Part shown: positions 1 to 9,300 of the stretch, piece after piece
Position numbering within the stretch: position 1 is the stretch's first letter
How the letters are laid out: every line of letters starts with the position of its first letter
Assembly: GCF_030851345.1 (NCBI RefSeq)
Contig: NZ_JALPNU010000015.1
Location: 1 to 64,000 of the forward strand
Source of the DNA: Marinifilum sp. D714
Lineage (GTDB): Bacteria > Bacteroidota > Bacteroidia > Bacteroidales > Marinifilaceae
DNA length: 64,000 nt
Direction: 5' to 3'
The notes under the pieces: generated by a model
What the model was told of the DNA's origin: nothing
Seen by the model: the letters and a program-made list of their open reading frames with translations, nothing else
Databases searched by the model: none
Program-made: the position numbers and the translations under genes

Positions 1-4
1 CAAC

Positions 5-70
5 CTAAAGTTATTTCCGATTTTTTTCTTGAGCTAATTTTGGGCTCCGAAAAAATCAGAATAACTTTAG
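5..70. repeat. long imperfect inverted repeat at left edge
   Basis: Bases 5-27 and 49-70 form arms of about 22 bp (outer part CTAAAGTTATT, inner part a T-rich run pairing with an A-rich run) with one bulge and one mismatch. The interior carries a small GAGC/GCTC stem. No T-tract follows on either strand, so it is not a plain intrinsic terminator. It could be the 3' hairpin of a gene to the left or a small mobile-type repeat; the window edge prevents a decision. Confidence 0.6.
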
Positions 71-101
71 TTACACACTTTATGGGATACTACTAAATAA
101 A

Positions 102-128
102 AAAAGCCGATCGATTTGATCGGCTTTT
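102..128 (-). terminator. intrinsic terminator of purF
   Basis: An 11-bp stem (102-112 with 118-128, core GCCGATC) with a 5-base loop. On the minus strand it is followed by a T-run. It lies about 20 bases past the purF stop codon, and the sequence would also work in the other direction. Confidence 0.85.
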
Positions 129-147
129 CTTTTCTATTTTTTTCTTA

Positions 148-2049
148 TTAATAAGATCTCTTATCGTTTCCTTCCACGTAGTTAATGAATGAAGTATTCA
201 CAACTTTGTTTCCTCCTGGGGTTGGATAGTTTCCAGTAAAATACCAGTCACCATTATTTTCAGGACACGCTTCATGAAGGTTTTCTATTGATTGATATAC
301 AATCTGCACTTCTGCCTCCATTCCTTCTGGAGTTAGCAATTCTGCAATTTTCGTTGAAATTTCCTCTGCTGTAAAAGGCTTGTAAATTTCTTTCACGTAA
401 TTCACAATCTCTTCTTTTGGAAGATTTTGCTGAGCCTTACACTTTTTATAAGTCTCCTCAATAACGTTCTCCATTCCACGCTCCTTAAGCATAGCAATGG
501 TTGCGTTAAAGGCAATAAACTCACCCATCCTTGTCATATCTATACCATAACAATCTGGATAACGAATTTGCGGAGCCGAAGAAACAATAACAATCTTTTT
601 CGGATGTAAGCGATCCAAAATTCTTAAAATACTCTTCTTAAGCGTAGTACCACGAACAATAGAGTCATCAATCACAACAAGGTTATCTTCCTGATTCTTA
701 ACAACACCATAGGTTACATCATAAACATGACCTACCAAATCATCTCTTCCTTCGTCGTTGGTTATAAAAGTTCTAAGCTTAACATCCTTAATTGCAATCT
801 TCTCAACACGAGGTTCTACAGAAATAATCTCTTGCAATTTCTCCTCAGTCCAACTGCCATTTAAGTCGTGAATCCGCTCTTTCTTCTCTTCCATTAACTT
901 CTGGCGTACTCCTTCCATCATACCATAAAATGCTGTTTCCGCAGTATTTGGAATAAAAGAAAATACTGTATTCTTAATATCATTACCTACCGAATCAAGA
1001 ATTGCAGGAGTCAACAATTGCCCCAGTTTCTTTCTCTCTAAATAGATATCCTTATCACTACCCCTTGAGAAATAAATTCTTTCGAACGAGCAAGATCTTC
1101 TTTTCTGAGGAACACGAACCGGAACCTCTTCCACCTTACCATCTTTCTTAATAATAACCGCATTACCAGGAGTAATTTCCTTAATTGTATTGGCTCGAAC
1201 ATTAAATGTTGTTTGAATTACAGGTCTTTCCGAAGCAACAACAACAACTTCATCATCCTGATAATAAAATGCTGGACGAATTCCCCATGGATCGCGCATT
1301 ACAAATGAATCACCATGACCAAACATACCTCCAACTGCATATCCTCCATCCCAAGATCTACTTGCGCTTGAAAGTATTTTTTGAATATCAATACTATCTT
1401 CAATTAAAGGAGAAATCTCTCTATTTGAATATCCATCATTTTTATACTGGCGGAATAACAATTGATTCTCTTCATCTAGATAGTGACCAACTTTCTCCAG
1501 GATTGTAACCGTATCGGTATAATCTTTAGGATGCTGTCCCAAATCAACCAAAAGGTTAAAAAGCTCATCAACATTGGTAAGATTAAAGTTCCCTGCCAAT
1601 ACTAAATTTCTAGATTTCCAGTTATTTTCACGCATTACAGGATGAACAAAATCAATACTGTTGCGCCCAAAAGTTCCGTATCTCAAATGCCCCAAATACA
1701 ATTCACCTGCAAACGGTAAATTTTCCTTTGCCCATACAGGATCTTTAAAGCTTTCAGGATTATTCTTTTCTCCTTCACGCAATCTTCCATATATGTTTTC
1801 GAAAACTTCTTTAATTGGTTGGTTTCCACACGATCTTTCTCTGGAAATGTACTTTTCTCCAGGGGTTTGATCTAACTTCAAACCAACAACACCTGCACCT
1901 TCTTGTCCTCTATTGTGTTGTTTTTCCATCAACAAATAAAGCTTTTGAATACCATATTGCCAAGATCCATATTTTTCCTTGTAGTATTCAAGAGGTTTAA
2001 GCAGTCGGATCATTGCTATCCCGCACTCATGCTTTAATTGGTCACTCAT
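148..2049 (-). CDS. purF: amidophosphoribosyltransferase (long Bacteroidota type)
   Basis: First committed step of purine synthesis: PRPP plus glutamine gives phosphoribosylamine. The N-terminal half is a class II (Ntn) glutaminase with Cys9 in HECGIA, RGQEGAG at 47-53, a GHLRYGTFG motif and DPWGIRP. The C-terminal half is a phosphoribosyltransferase with the PRPP loop DDSIVRGTT at 461-469. At 633 residues it is much longer than the usual 470-505, with insertions in both halves. Cys9 would have to be unmasked by removing eight residues if it matures like classical PurF. It is the last gene of a likely usp-SPOR-purF run. A PurF paralogue of altered specificity is possible. Confidence 0.85.
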   Translation of the reverse strand: MSDQLKHECGIAMIRLLKPLEYYKEKYGSWQYGIQKLYLLMEKQHNRGQEGAGVVGLKLDQTPGEKYISRERSCGNQPIKEVFENIYGRLREGEKNNPESFKDPVWAKENLPFAGELYLGHLRYGTFGRNSIDFVHPVMRENNWKSRNLVLAGNFNLTNVDELFNLLVDLGQHPKDYTDTVTILEKVGHYLDEENQLLFRQYKNDGYSNREISPLIEDSIDIQKILSSASRSWDGGYAVGGMFGHGDSFVMRDPWGIRPAFYYQDDEVVVVASERPVIQTTFNVRANTIKEITPGNAVIIKKDGKVEEVPVRVPQKRRSCSFERIYFSRGSDKDIYLERKKLGQLLTPAILDSVGNDIKNTVFSFIPNTAETAFYGMMEGVRQKLMEEKKERIHDLNGSWTEEKLQEIISVEPRVEKIAIKDVKLRTFITNDEGRDDLVGHVYDVTYGVVKNQEDNLVVIDDSIVRGTTLKKSILRILDRLHPKKIVIVSSAPQIRYPDCYGIDMTRMGEFIAFNATIAMLKERGMENVIEETYKKCKAQQNLPKEEIVNYVKEIYKPFTAEEISTKIAELLTPEGMEAEVQIVYQSIENLHEACPENNGDWYFTGNYPTPGGNKVVNTSFINYVEGNDKRSY

Positions 2050-2086
2050 TCTTTTATTCTTAAATGGTTATTTAGTATGTATTTTG

Positions 2087-2560
2087 CTATTCTATTTTGT
2101 CATCAACAGCTGGAGCTTTCAATGGCTTCATTTCAGAAAACATTATCTCCGTTTTCACCGGATAACAATTTGGATAGAATTCAGAACAGGCTTTATACAA
2201 CTCAATTGATTCAAGTTTTGTCCTAAAATTACCTACACGAACTCTAAAGTCAGGAGCTGTATACACTACATAAGCTCTCTCTTCTGGAAACAATTCCAAA
2301 AACTCATCTTTTATTTGGAAAGCCTTTTCTCTATCGGTACTCCCTCCAAAAAATATCTGAATTCTATATCCTGTGAAACTTTGTTTCTGAGAATTAATGA
2401 TACTATCAGTTTCAAGCAATTGATCAATTCGTTCATCTTGAAGAATATTTACTGTCCCAATTGAATCATTCTTCGTTTCAATACTTTCATAATTCTGAGC
2501 TTTCGCAGAACCTCCAATCAACATAAAAACAAAAATTGCTATAAACCAACAATACTTCAT
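2087..2560 (-). CDS. secreted SPOR-domain protein
   Basis: 157 residues. Residues 1-21 form a signal peptide ending in AKAQ. A SPOR domain at about 62-145 (GYRIQIFFGG, then RVRVGNF) is the fold that binds glycan strands lacking stem peptides, so the protein probably acts in the periplasm at the cell wall or division site. The linker between them is polar. It lies 37 bp before purF and 50 bp after the usp gene, all on the minus strand, so co-transcription is likely although the functions are unrelated. The family is clear; the exact role is not. Confidence 0.75.
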   Translation of the reverse strand: MKYCWFIAIFVFMLIGGSAKAQNYESIETKNDSIGTVNILQDERIDQLLETDSIINSQKQSFTGYRIQIFFGGSTDREKAFQIKDEFLELFPEERAYVVYTAPDFRVRVGNFRTKLESIELYKACSEFYPNCYPVKTEIMFSEMKPLKAPAVDDKIE

Positions 2561-2610
2561 ATATGTATATTTAAAAATTATAAATAGCTTCTACATCTAT
2601 AGCCAATTGT

Positions 2611-3447
2611 CTATTTCCAATTAGGAACAGAAAGAATTGGCACTTCCGATTTATTAACCATTTGCTCTGCATAAGATCCAAAAAACATGCTAAAAGTTGT
2701 TTCGGCCTGCTCAGTCATAATGGCAATTAAATCCGCATTTATTTCTCTTGCATACTCAAGAGCAGTTGTGGTATTATTATCTCCTTTACGGATATCTTTG
2801 ACCACCTCTATATCTTTCTCTTTCAAATATTCTTCAGCTTGTCTCATATAGTGCTCAATCTTTCCAACAATTGCTGCGTCGGATGATTCATGAACACCTA
2901 AAACATAAACTTTTGCTTTACAAGCCTCAGCCAATTCAGCCACATAAGGGATTTTTTTTCTGGTTTCATTACTGGCATCAAATGGCATTAAAATAGTATC
3001 AACCCCGCTCTTCGACAATTCTTTCCGAACAGTAATCACAGGACAACTTGCATTACTCACAACCTTAAAAGCATTGCTCCCAATAAAAAACTCTTCAAAC
3101 CCCGATGCACCATACGCTCCCATCACAATCAAGTATGAATCACCATACTTGGCTTGGTTGACGATCTCTTTATACACACTGCCCGTTCTTATTTTAAAAT
3201 CAAAAACTCCATTCTCTACTTGGTAAGCAGGCGAATGAAGTTCTATCAGTTTTTCAAAATATTCTTGAACGGTATGTACTATTTGATCTTCAAATTCATT
3301 AAAGTGAAATGGAATCTCAAATTTCTTTGATTTATTCACATGAATCATTCTCAAATCCGTACCGAGATGGTTTGCCAAATTAAGCGCAAACTTTAAAGCC
3401 TTGAGCGAATCACCGGAAAAATCTACTGGAACCAAAATACGTTTCAT
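2611..3447 (-). CDS. tandem universal stress protein
   Basis: 278 residues made of two UspA-like domains (about 1-140 and 150-278). The first keeps the nucleotide-binding signature G-x2-G-x9-GS (GAYGASGFEEFFIGS). In the second the early glycines are replaced, so it may be a non-binding partner. The reading frame stays open to 3558, but I choose the ATG at 3447: the protein then begins MKRILVPVDFS, exactly where Usp folds begin, and the upstream extension is cysteine-rich and unlike the family. Cytoplasmic stress protein; ligand unknown. Confidence 0.85.
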   Translation of the reverse strand: MKRILVPVDFSGDSLKALKFALNLANHLGTDLRMIHVNKSKKFEIPFHFNEFEDQIVHTVQEYFEKLIELHSPAYQVENGVFDFKIRTGSVYKEIVNQAKYGDSYLIVMGAYGASGFEEFFIGSNAFKVVSNASCPVITVRKELSKSGVDTILMPFDASNETRKKIPYVAELAEACKAKVYVLGVHESSDAAIVGKIEHYMRQAEEYLKEKDIEVVKDIRKGDNNTTTALEYAREINADLIAIMTEQAETTFSMFFGSYAEQMVNKSEVPILSVPNWK

Positions 3448-3857
3448 CTTTCTTAGTTTTTCATTATTCTGTGATACAAAAACAGTTCCCAACTTCAATT
3501 TACATAAGCAAAATTGGCAACAACGAGAGAATTCATTTCTAAACCCACTCAATATCAAGGCCTTTTAAAAAGTTGAATTTGCGGGTTAAAAATACACAAA
3601 ATTCTTTAGCAACAAACACAATTTTCAATCCAAGACATTCTTAAAAAAAGAACAAAATGAATTCAAGCAGAATCAAAACCATCACAATTAAATTTACAAA
3701 TTTATCGGGGAACAAAAGACATCTATTTTTGTAACTCAAAATCAATTAATTCCTAAGCAATAGAGTTTTTATAACAATTCTAAATGATCTTATTCTGTCT
3801 TGTTAATCAATTGAGATAATGTACCTTTGCCCGAAATTTTAAACTGAGGATATCAGA
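3448..3857. other. divergent intergenic region usp/miaB
   Basis: About 410 bp, AT-rich, separating the divergent usp and miaB genes. Besides the miaB promoter at 3800-3829 there is an isolated TATTTTTG at 3724-3731 without a good upstream element, and a reverse-strand match to the -7 box at 3697-3704 (CAAATTTA) that might serve usp. No further gene is visible. Confidence 0.5.
3800..3829 (+). promoter_or_regulatory. Bacteroidota-type promoter of miaB
   Basis: TTG at 3800-3802, a 19-bp spacer, then TACCTTTG at 3822-3829, matching the -33/-7 consensus TTG and TAnnTTTG. The start site would be around 3835, giving a leader of about 23 bases before the miaB ATG. Confidence 0.75.
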
Positions 3858-5189
3858 ATGAGCGAAATGAGCAAGAAATTGTTTTTGGAGACTTACGGAT
3901 GCCAAATGAATGTGGCAGACAGTGAAGTGGTTGCTGCGATTATGCAACACGATGGATTTGAAATTACCAAAACAAGAGAAGAAGCAGATGTAATTCTAGT
4001 CAATACATGTTCGGTGCGCGAAAATGCAGAACAAAGAGTTCGAGGACGAGTTCAGGGATTTTCGGAACTAAAGAAAAAGAACCCTAAACTTTTGGTAGGA
4101 GTTATTGGCTGCATGGCAGAACGTTTAGGTGATAAACTTTTTGACCAAGAGAAAAATGTAAATATTGTAGTTGGTCCGGATGCTTATATGGATTTACCAA
4201 TGTTGGTAAAAAAAGCTGAAAATGGAGAAAAAGCCATCAACATTGAACTGTCACTAACCGAAACCTATAAAGACATTTGTCCTTCAAGAATCGATGAAAC
4301 TGCTATTTCAGGATTCGTTTCAATCATGCGTGGTTGCAATAATTTCTGTACCTATTGTATTGTTCCTTACACAAGAGGTAGAGAGAGAAGTCGTAACCCA
4401 GAAAGCATTATAAAAGAGGTTAGAGATTTGGCTGAAAAAGGCTACAAGGAAGTAACCTTACTTGGCCAAAACGTAAACTCATTCAAATTTAAAAACTCAG
4501 TTTCAGAAATCAGCTTTCCTGAATTATTGGAAATGGTTGCCAAGGCAGAACCTAACATGAGAATTCGTTTTGCAACTTCGCATCCAAAAGATATGAGTGA
4601 TGATACCCTAAAAGTAATCGCGAAATATCCAAATATCTGCAAACACATTCACTTGCCGGTACAATCTGGTAGTGATTCGGTTCTTAAAGACATGCGCAGA
4701 AAATATACTCGCGAATGGTACATGAACAGAATTGAAGCCATTCGTGAAATAGTACCGGATTGTGGTATTTCTACTGATATTTTCTGTGGTTTCCACAACG
4801 AAAGCGAAGAAGATTTTAAACAAACTTTAGACCTAATGAAATGGGCAAAATACGATTTGGCTTTCATGTTTAAATACTCTGAAAGACCAGGAACATTTGC
4901 TTATAAAAATCTGGAAGACAACATTCCTGAAGATGTTAAAAGTGAGCGTTTAACTCAAATGATCGAACTTCAGAATCAATTATCATTGGAAAGTAACCAA
5001 AGAGATATTGGACAAGTTTTCGAAGTTTTAGTTGAAGGTGTTTCTAAAAAATCTCAAGAAGAACTTTTTGGAAGAAGCTCTCAAAATAAAGTTATTGTAT
5101 TCCCAAGAAAGGATTATAAAGTTGGTGATTTTGTTCAGGTAAAAGTTACCGATTGTACTCAAGCAACATTAAGAGGAGAATCAGTATAA
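3858..5189 (+). CDS. miaB: tRNA-2-methylthio-N6-dimethylallyladenosine synthase
   Basis: Radical-SAM methylthiotransferase that modifies A37 of tRNAs reading UNN codons. Residues: Cys15, Cys51 and Cys85 of the N-terminal domain bind the auxiliary cluster; C160-x3-C164-x2-C167 (GCNNFCTYC) binds the SAM cluster; a TRAM domain ends the protein. The length of 443 is normal. Met1 and Met4 are both possible starts; Met1 sits about 23 bases after the predicted transcription start. Single-gene unit with its own promoter and terminator. Confidence 0.95.
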   Translation: MSEMSKKLFLETYGCQMNVADSEVVAAIMQHDGFEITKTREEADVILVNTCSVRENAEQRVRGRVQGFSELKKKNPKLLVGVIGCMAERLGDKLFDQEKNVNIVVGPDAYMDLPMLVKKAENGEKAINIELSLTETYKDICPSRIDETAISGFVSIMRGCNNFCTYCIVPYTRGRERSRNPESIIKEVRDLAEKGYKEVTLLGQNVNSFKFKNSVSEISFPELLEMVAKAEPNMRIRFATSHPKDMSDDTLKVIAKYPNICKHIHLPVQSGSDSVLKDMRRKYTREWYMNRIEAIREIVPDCGISTDIFCGFHNESEEDFKQTLDLMKWAKYDLAFMFKYSERPGTFAYKNLEDNIPEDVKSERLTQMIELQNQLSLESNQRDIGQVFEVLVEGVSKKSQEELFGRSSQNKVIVFPRKDYKVGDFVQVKVTDCTQATLRGESV

Positions 5190-5196
5190 TTTCATT

Positions 5197-5226
5197 GAGC
5201 CATGCAAAACGTATGGCTCATGTTTT
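5197..5226 (+). terminator. terminator of miaB
   Basis: Perfect 8-bp stem TGAGCCAT/ATGGCTCA (5197-5204 with 5214-5221) followed by GTTTTATT. It lies just after the miaB stop codon. Confidence 0.7.
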
Positions 5227-5255
5227 ATTCTTAAATTTATTTCAATACTTCTACC

Positions 5256-5774
5256 ATGAAAATCTCTATCCGCCCGGAAAATAAAAATGACTACTCTACA
5301 ATATCAATGATAAATGATATGGCTTTTGGTCAGGAAGCAGAAGGTATATTGATAGAGAAATTAAGAAAGAATAAAAAATTTATAAAAGACTTGTCCTTGG
5401 TGGCATGTATGGGCAACGAAATTATTGGCCACATTCTTTTCTTTCCAATTACAATTAAGGGAAATGAACAAGAATTCAACACTTTGGCATTAGCGCCAAT
5501 GTCGGTTATTCCAGAATTGCAAGGTTTGGGAGTTGGAAGTCAATTGGTTGAAAAAGGTATTGCTAAAGCAAAAAAGCTGGGACACCAATCCATAATCGTA
5601 TTAGGTCACGAAAATTACTATCCTAAATTTGGTTTTAAACCAGCTAATACATTTAATATCAAAGCCCCATTCAATGTTCCTGAAAATGCATTTATGGCTT
5701 TGGAAATGGTCAAAGGTGCTTTGTCAACAGTTGAAGGAACCGTTGAATATCCAAAAGAATTTGATGAAGTTTAG
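5256..5774 (+). CDS. GNAT family N-acetyltransferase
   Basis: 172 residues, a single GNAT fold of the YhbS-like group. The acetyl-CoA pyrophosphate loop is visible as ELQGLGVGSQL, preceded by the beta-strand LALAPMSVIP and followed by the YYPKFGFKPA segment common in this group. It would transfer an acetyl group to an amine; the substrate cannot be read from the sequence. Converges with the STAS gene, with only 5 bp between the stop codons. Confidence 0.8.
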   Translation: MKISIRPENKNDYSTISMINDMAFGQEAEGILIEKLRKNKKFIKDLSLVACMGNEIIGHILFFPITIKGNEQEFNTLALAPMSVIPELQGLGVGSQLVEKGIAKAKKLGHQSIIVLGHENYYPKFGFKPANTFNIKAPFNVPENAFMALEMVKGALSTVEGTVEYPKEFDEV

Positions 5775-5779
5775 CAGCT

Positions 5780-6091
5780 TCAGTTCTTGCCAATAGAGAA
5801 TGAATCTTTCATTCCAACAAGATCTACCAATTCAATAACATCATCAGATAAGTTCGCTAAAGAAAACAATTTCTCGTTGGCTCTGGCTAGCTCAGCAATG
5901 GCTTTTAATGCCGAAAACCCCTGCGAATCAATAAAGCTTACCCCATTCAAATCCAGCACAACTTGTTTTCCAGATTTTTCAATAAAATCAATGATTTCTT
6001 TCTTCACCATTTCCGAAATCATACTATTAATTCTGCGTGTTCCTTCTAAAGATGCGATTACAGATTGTTCTTGTATCCGAAAATTAAACAT
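5780..6091 (-). CDS. STAS-domain protein (anti-sigma antagonist-like)
   Basis: 103 residues, a complete STAS domain with the strand-loop-helix VLDLNGVSFIDSQGFSAL. In SpoIIAA-type proteins the loop reads DSSG and the second Ser is phosphorylated; here it reads D55-S56-Q57-G58, so the phospho-acceptor position is Gln. Ser56 is the only nearby hydroxyl. Such proteins normally bind an anti-sigma kinase or act in stressosome-like switches, but no kinase or phosphatase partner lies nearby. Start chosen at the only ATG in frame with the fold's first strand. Confidence 0.75.
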   Translation of the reverse strand: MFNFRIQEQSVIASLEGTRRINSMISEMVKKEIIDFIEKSGKQVVLDLNGVSFIDSQGFSALKAIAELARANEKLFSLANLSDDVIELVDLVGMKDSFSIGKN

Positions 6092-6382
6092 TGCAATTCC
6101 AATTGATTTTTAGCTATATAGTATCAAACAAAGAAAACGGAAATTCTTTAAAATCCAATTTTAACATTCTAATTTAAAGTTGATCCGATTCCAATAGCAT
6201 AGTACGATACCGAACATGATTTTGTTCACATTCGAACAACTTTTTTTTTAAAAACAAGATTTCAACTAATAATCATCCTAATAATCACACCATTATATTT
6301 TTTGGTATAGTATCTGATAAGAATGCTTTGTCAAAAATATATCAAGTCACAATTTAGAGTTTTTAAACTAGACCAATTCGTT
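6092..6382. other. divergent intergenic region STAS/tricorn
   Basis: About 290 bp, very AT-rich with A and T runs. A weak Bacteroidota-like promoter (TTTG at 6301-6304, 18 bp, ATGCTTTG at 6323-6330) could serve the protease gene. No further gene is supported. Confidence 0.4.
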
Positions 6383-9300
6383 ATGATTAAAAAACTGTTT
6401 TTTCTTACAACCTTTTTAATTGCGCTAGCAAAAAGTTTACTCGGAATGGATACGCCTTTATGGCTTAGGTATCCGGCAATCTCTCCAAATGGTGAAACCA
6501 TTGTTTTCGAATACGGTGGCGATCTATTTACTGTTTCGGCTGAAGGTGGTGTTGCATACCCACTAACAACTAACACAGCATACGATTACAAACCAGTATG
6601 GTCACCTGATGGTTCTACCATTGCTTTTGCATCGAACAGATTTGGGAATTTTGACATCTACAAAGTTGGCGTTAATGGAGGTACTCCTGAAAGACTAACA
6701 TTTTATTCTGGTAGCGAATCTCCATCTTCTTTTACTCCTGATGGCAAGCACATTTTATTCTCAGCATTAATTAGCGATGATACAAAAAATGTAATGTTCC
6801 CATCTGGTGCTTTATCTGAACTTTATAGCGTACCTAGTAATGGTGGAAAAATATCACAAATTCTTACCACTCCGGCATTGGATGCCAAGTACAGCAACAA
6901 TATGGAATATATTCTATATCGCGACAGTAAAGGATATGAAGATCACTGGAGAAAACATCATACATCTGCGGTAACAAGAGACATTTGGTTGTACAATACC
7001 AAAACTCAAAAACACAGCATGTTCTCTGAATTTAATGGCGAGGATTTGTATCCGGTTTTTAGTGCTGATAACAATGAGATTTACTACTTATCAGAAAAGT
7101 CAGGTAGTTTTAATGTTTGGAAAGCTCCTGTTGATAATAAATCTGAATTGACTCAAATATCAAATTTCGATAAGCACCCTGTTAGATTCCTAAGCATTTC
7201 AAACAACAACAAACTATGTTATTCTTACAATGGTGAGATTTACACTCAGGAAAAAGGCAAAGATCCTGTCAAGCTGAAAGTAAGTCTTGCTACAGATAAT
7301 AAAGAAAATGCCGTTAGTTTCGAAAGGTTAAGTGGCGGAGCCAGAGAAATGAGCGTATCTCCAAATGGCAAAGAAGTTGCTTTTATTGTTAGAGGTGAAG
7401 TGTTTGTAACCTCTGTAGAATATGGAACTACCAAAAGAATTACCAATACTCCTGAACAAGAAAGATCGGTTAGCTTTAGTCCTGATGGCAAAGCATTATT
7501 ATACGCATCAGAACGAAATGGAAGTTGGAACTTATATCAAACCAAATTGGTTCGTGAGGGAGAAACTCAATTTTCAAATGCAACGACACTAAAAGAAGAA
7601 GTAATTTTAGAATCTCCTGCTGCAACTTTCCAACCTAAATTCTCTCCTGATGGAAAAGAGGTGGCTTTCCTTGAAGAAAGAGTAATTCTTAAAGTGATAA
7701 ATCTGAAAACAAAGAAAGTTCGCGAAATTTTAGGCAAAAAATACAACTACTCCTACTCTGATGGCGATCAGCATTACGAATGGTCGAACGATGGAAAATG
7801 GTTCTTGGTTGATTTTTATCCTCACACCATTTTTATGTCGGATGTAGCAATTGTAGATGCTCAAGGCAAAGGCAAGATGATTAATATTACCGAAAGTGGT
7901 TATAGCGATTCAAATGCCAAATGGTCGCTTAAAGGCAATGCAATGATATGGTTTACTGACCGAAGAGGATATCGCTCTCATGGTAGTTGGGGTTCTCAAT
8001 CAGATGTTTACATTCAGTTCTTCAATCAGAAAGCATTAGATGACTTCAAACTTTCGAAAGAAGAGAAGGAACTAGTGAAAGAGGAAGAAAAAGCGAAAAA
8101 GGAAAGTAAAAAAGAAGAAGAGTCTGATAAAAAAGACAAGAAGAATAAAAAAGACAAAAAAGATAAGAAGGATGATGAAAAGACTCCTCTTGACATTGAA
8201 TTCTCAGGAATGGAGGATCGTCAGATTTGTCTAACCATAAATCCTTCGAACCTATCGGATGCAATTTTAACTCCTGATGGTAAAAAATTATTTTACCTAA
8301 GTAAATTCGAAGATGGATATGACCTTTGGGTTAACGATTTGGAAGAAAAATCGACTAAAAAGGTACTAGATTTGAAAGGTGGCGGTGGAGCTATGCAGTT
8401 CGATAAAGATGCGAAGAATTTGTTCCTAATGTCAGGCAGAAGTATTATTAAAGTAGATGTAGCTTCGAATAAGCGCAAAAACATCAGTTACGCTGCCGAG
8501 ATGTATCTTGATAAATCAAAGGAAAGAGAATACATGTTCAACCATGTTTGGACAACCATGAAGAAAAAATTCTACGATCCGGAGATGCATCAGCTTGACT
8601 GGGAATTTTATAAGTCGGAATACGAAAAGTTTTTACCACACATTAATAACAATTTCGATTTTGCAGAAATGCTAAGTGAATTGTTGGGAGAATTAAATGC
8701 CTCTCATACAGGTTCTGGCTATCGTCATAGCTCAAAAAATGCAGATAGAACTGCAAAACTTGGCGCATTCTACGATTGGAATTATGAAGGTGATGGATTA
8801 CGAATTGCTGAAATCCTTGAAAAAGGACCTTTAAACCAAGCTGATTCTAAAATCAAGCCAGGTGTAATCATCGAAAAAATTGATGGTATTGCAATCACAA
8901 AGGATAAGAGTCATTATCCAATGCTTAACCACAAAGCAGGTAAAAAGGTATTATTGAGCTTATACAGCCCATATACAAAAGAGCGCTGGGAAGAAGTAGT
9001 AAAGCCTGTTTCAAGTGTTAGTACATTGCTTTACGAACGTTGGGTAAAAAGCCGTCAAGAAGAGGTGAAGCGTTTATCTGATGGTAAAATAGGATATGTT
9101 CACGTTAAAGGTATGAACTCTCCAAGTTACCGTAAAGTCTACTCGGAAATGTTAGGTAAATACGGTACTTGCGATGCAATTATAGTTGACACCAGATTTA
9201 ACGGCGGAGGCTGGTTACACGATGATCTTGTTACCTTATTAAGTGGTCAAGTCTATTCAACTTTATCACCTCGAGGACAAGACTTTGGTACAGAGCCAAT

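Noticed and set aside
3724-3731. Second promoter for miaB (TATTTTTG)
   Set aside because: No -33 element at the right distance; the promoter at 3800-3829 is complete.
8046-8264. Open frame on the minus strand opposite the charged linker of the protease
   Set aside because: A shadow caused by the Lys/Glu codons; it reads as low-complexity Leu/Phe/Ser without a domain.
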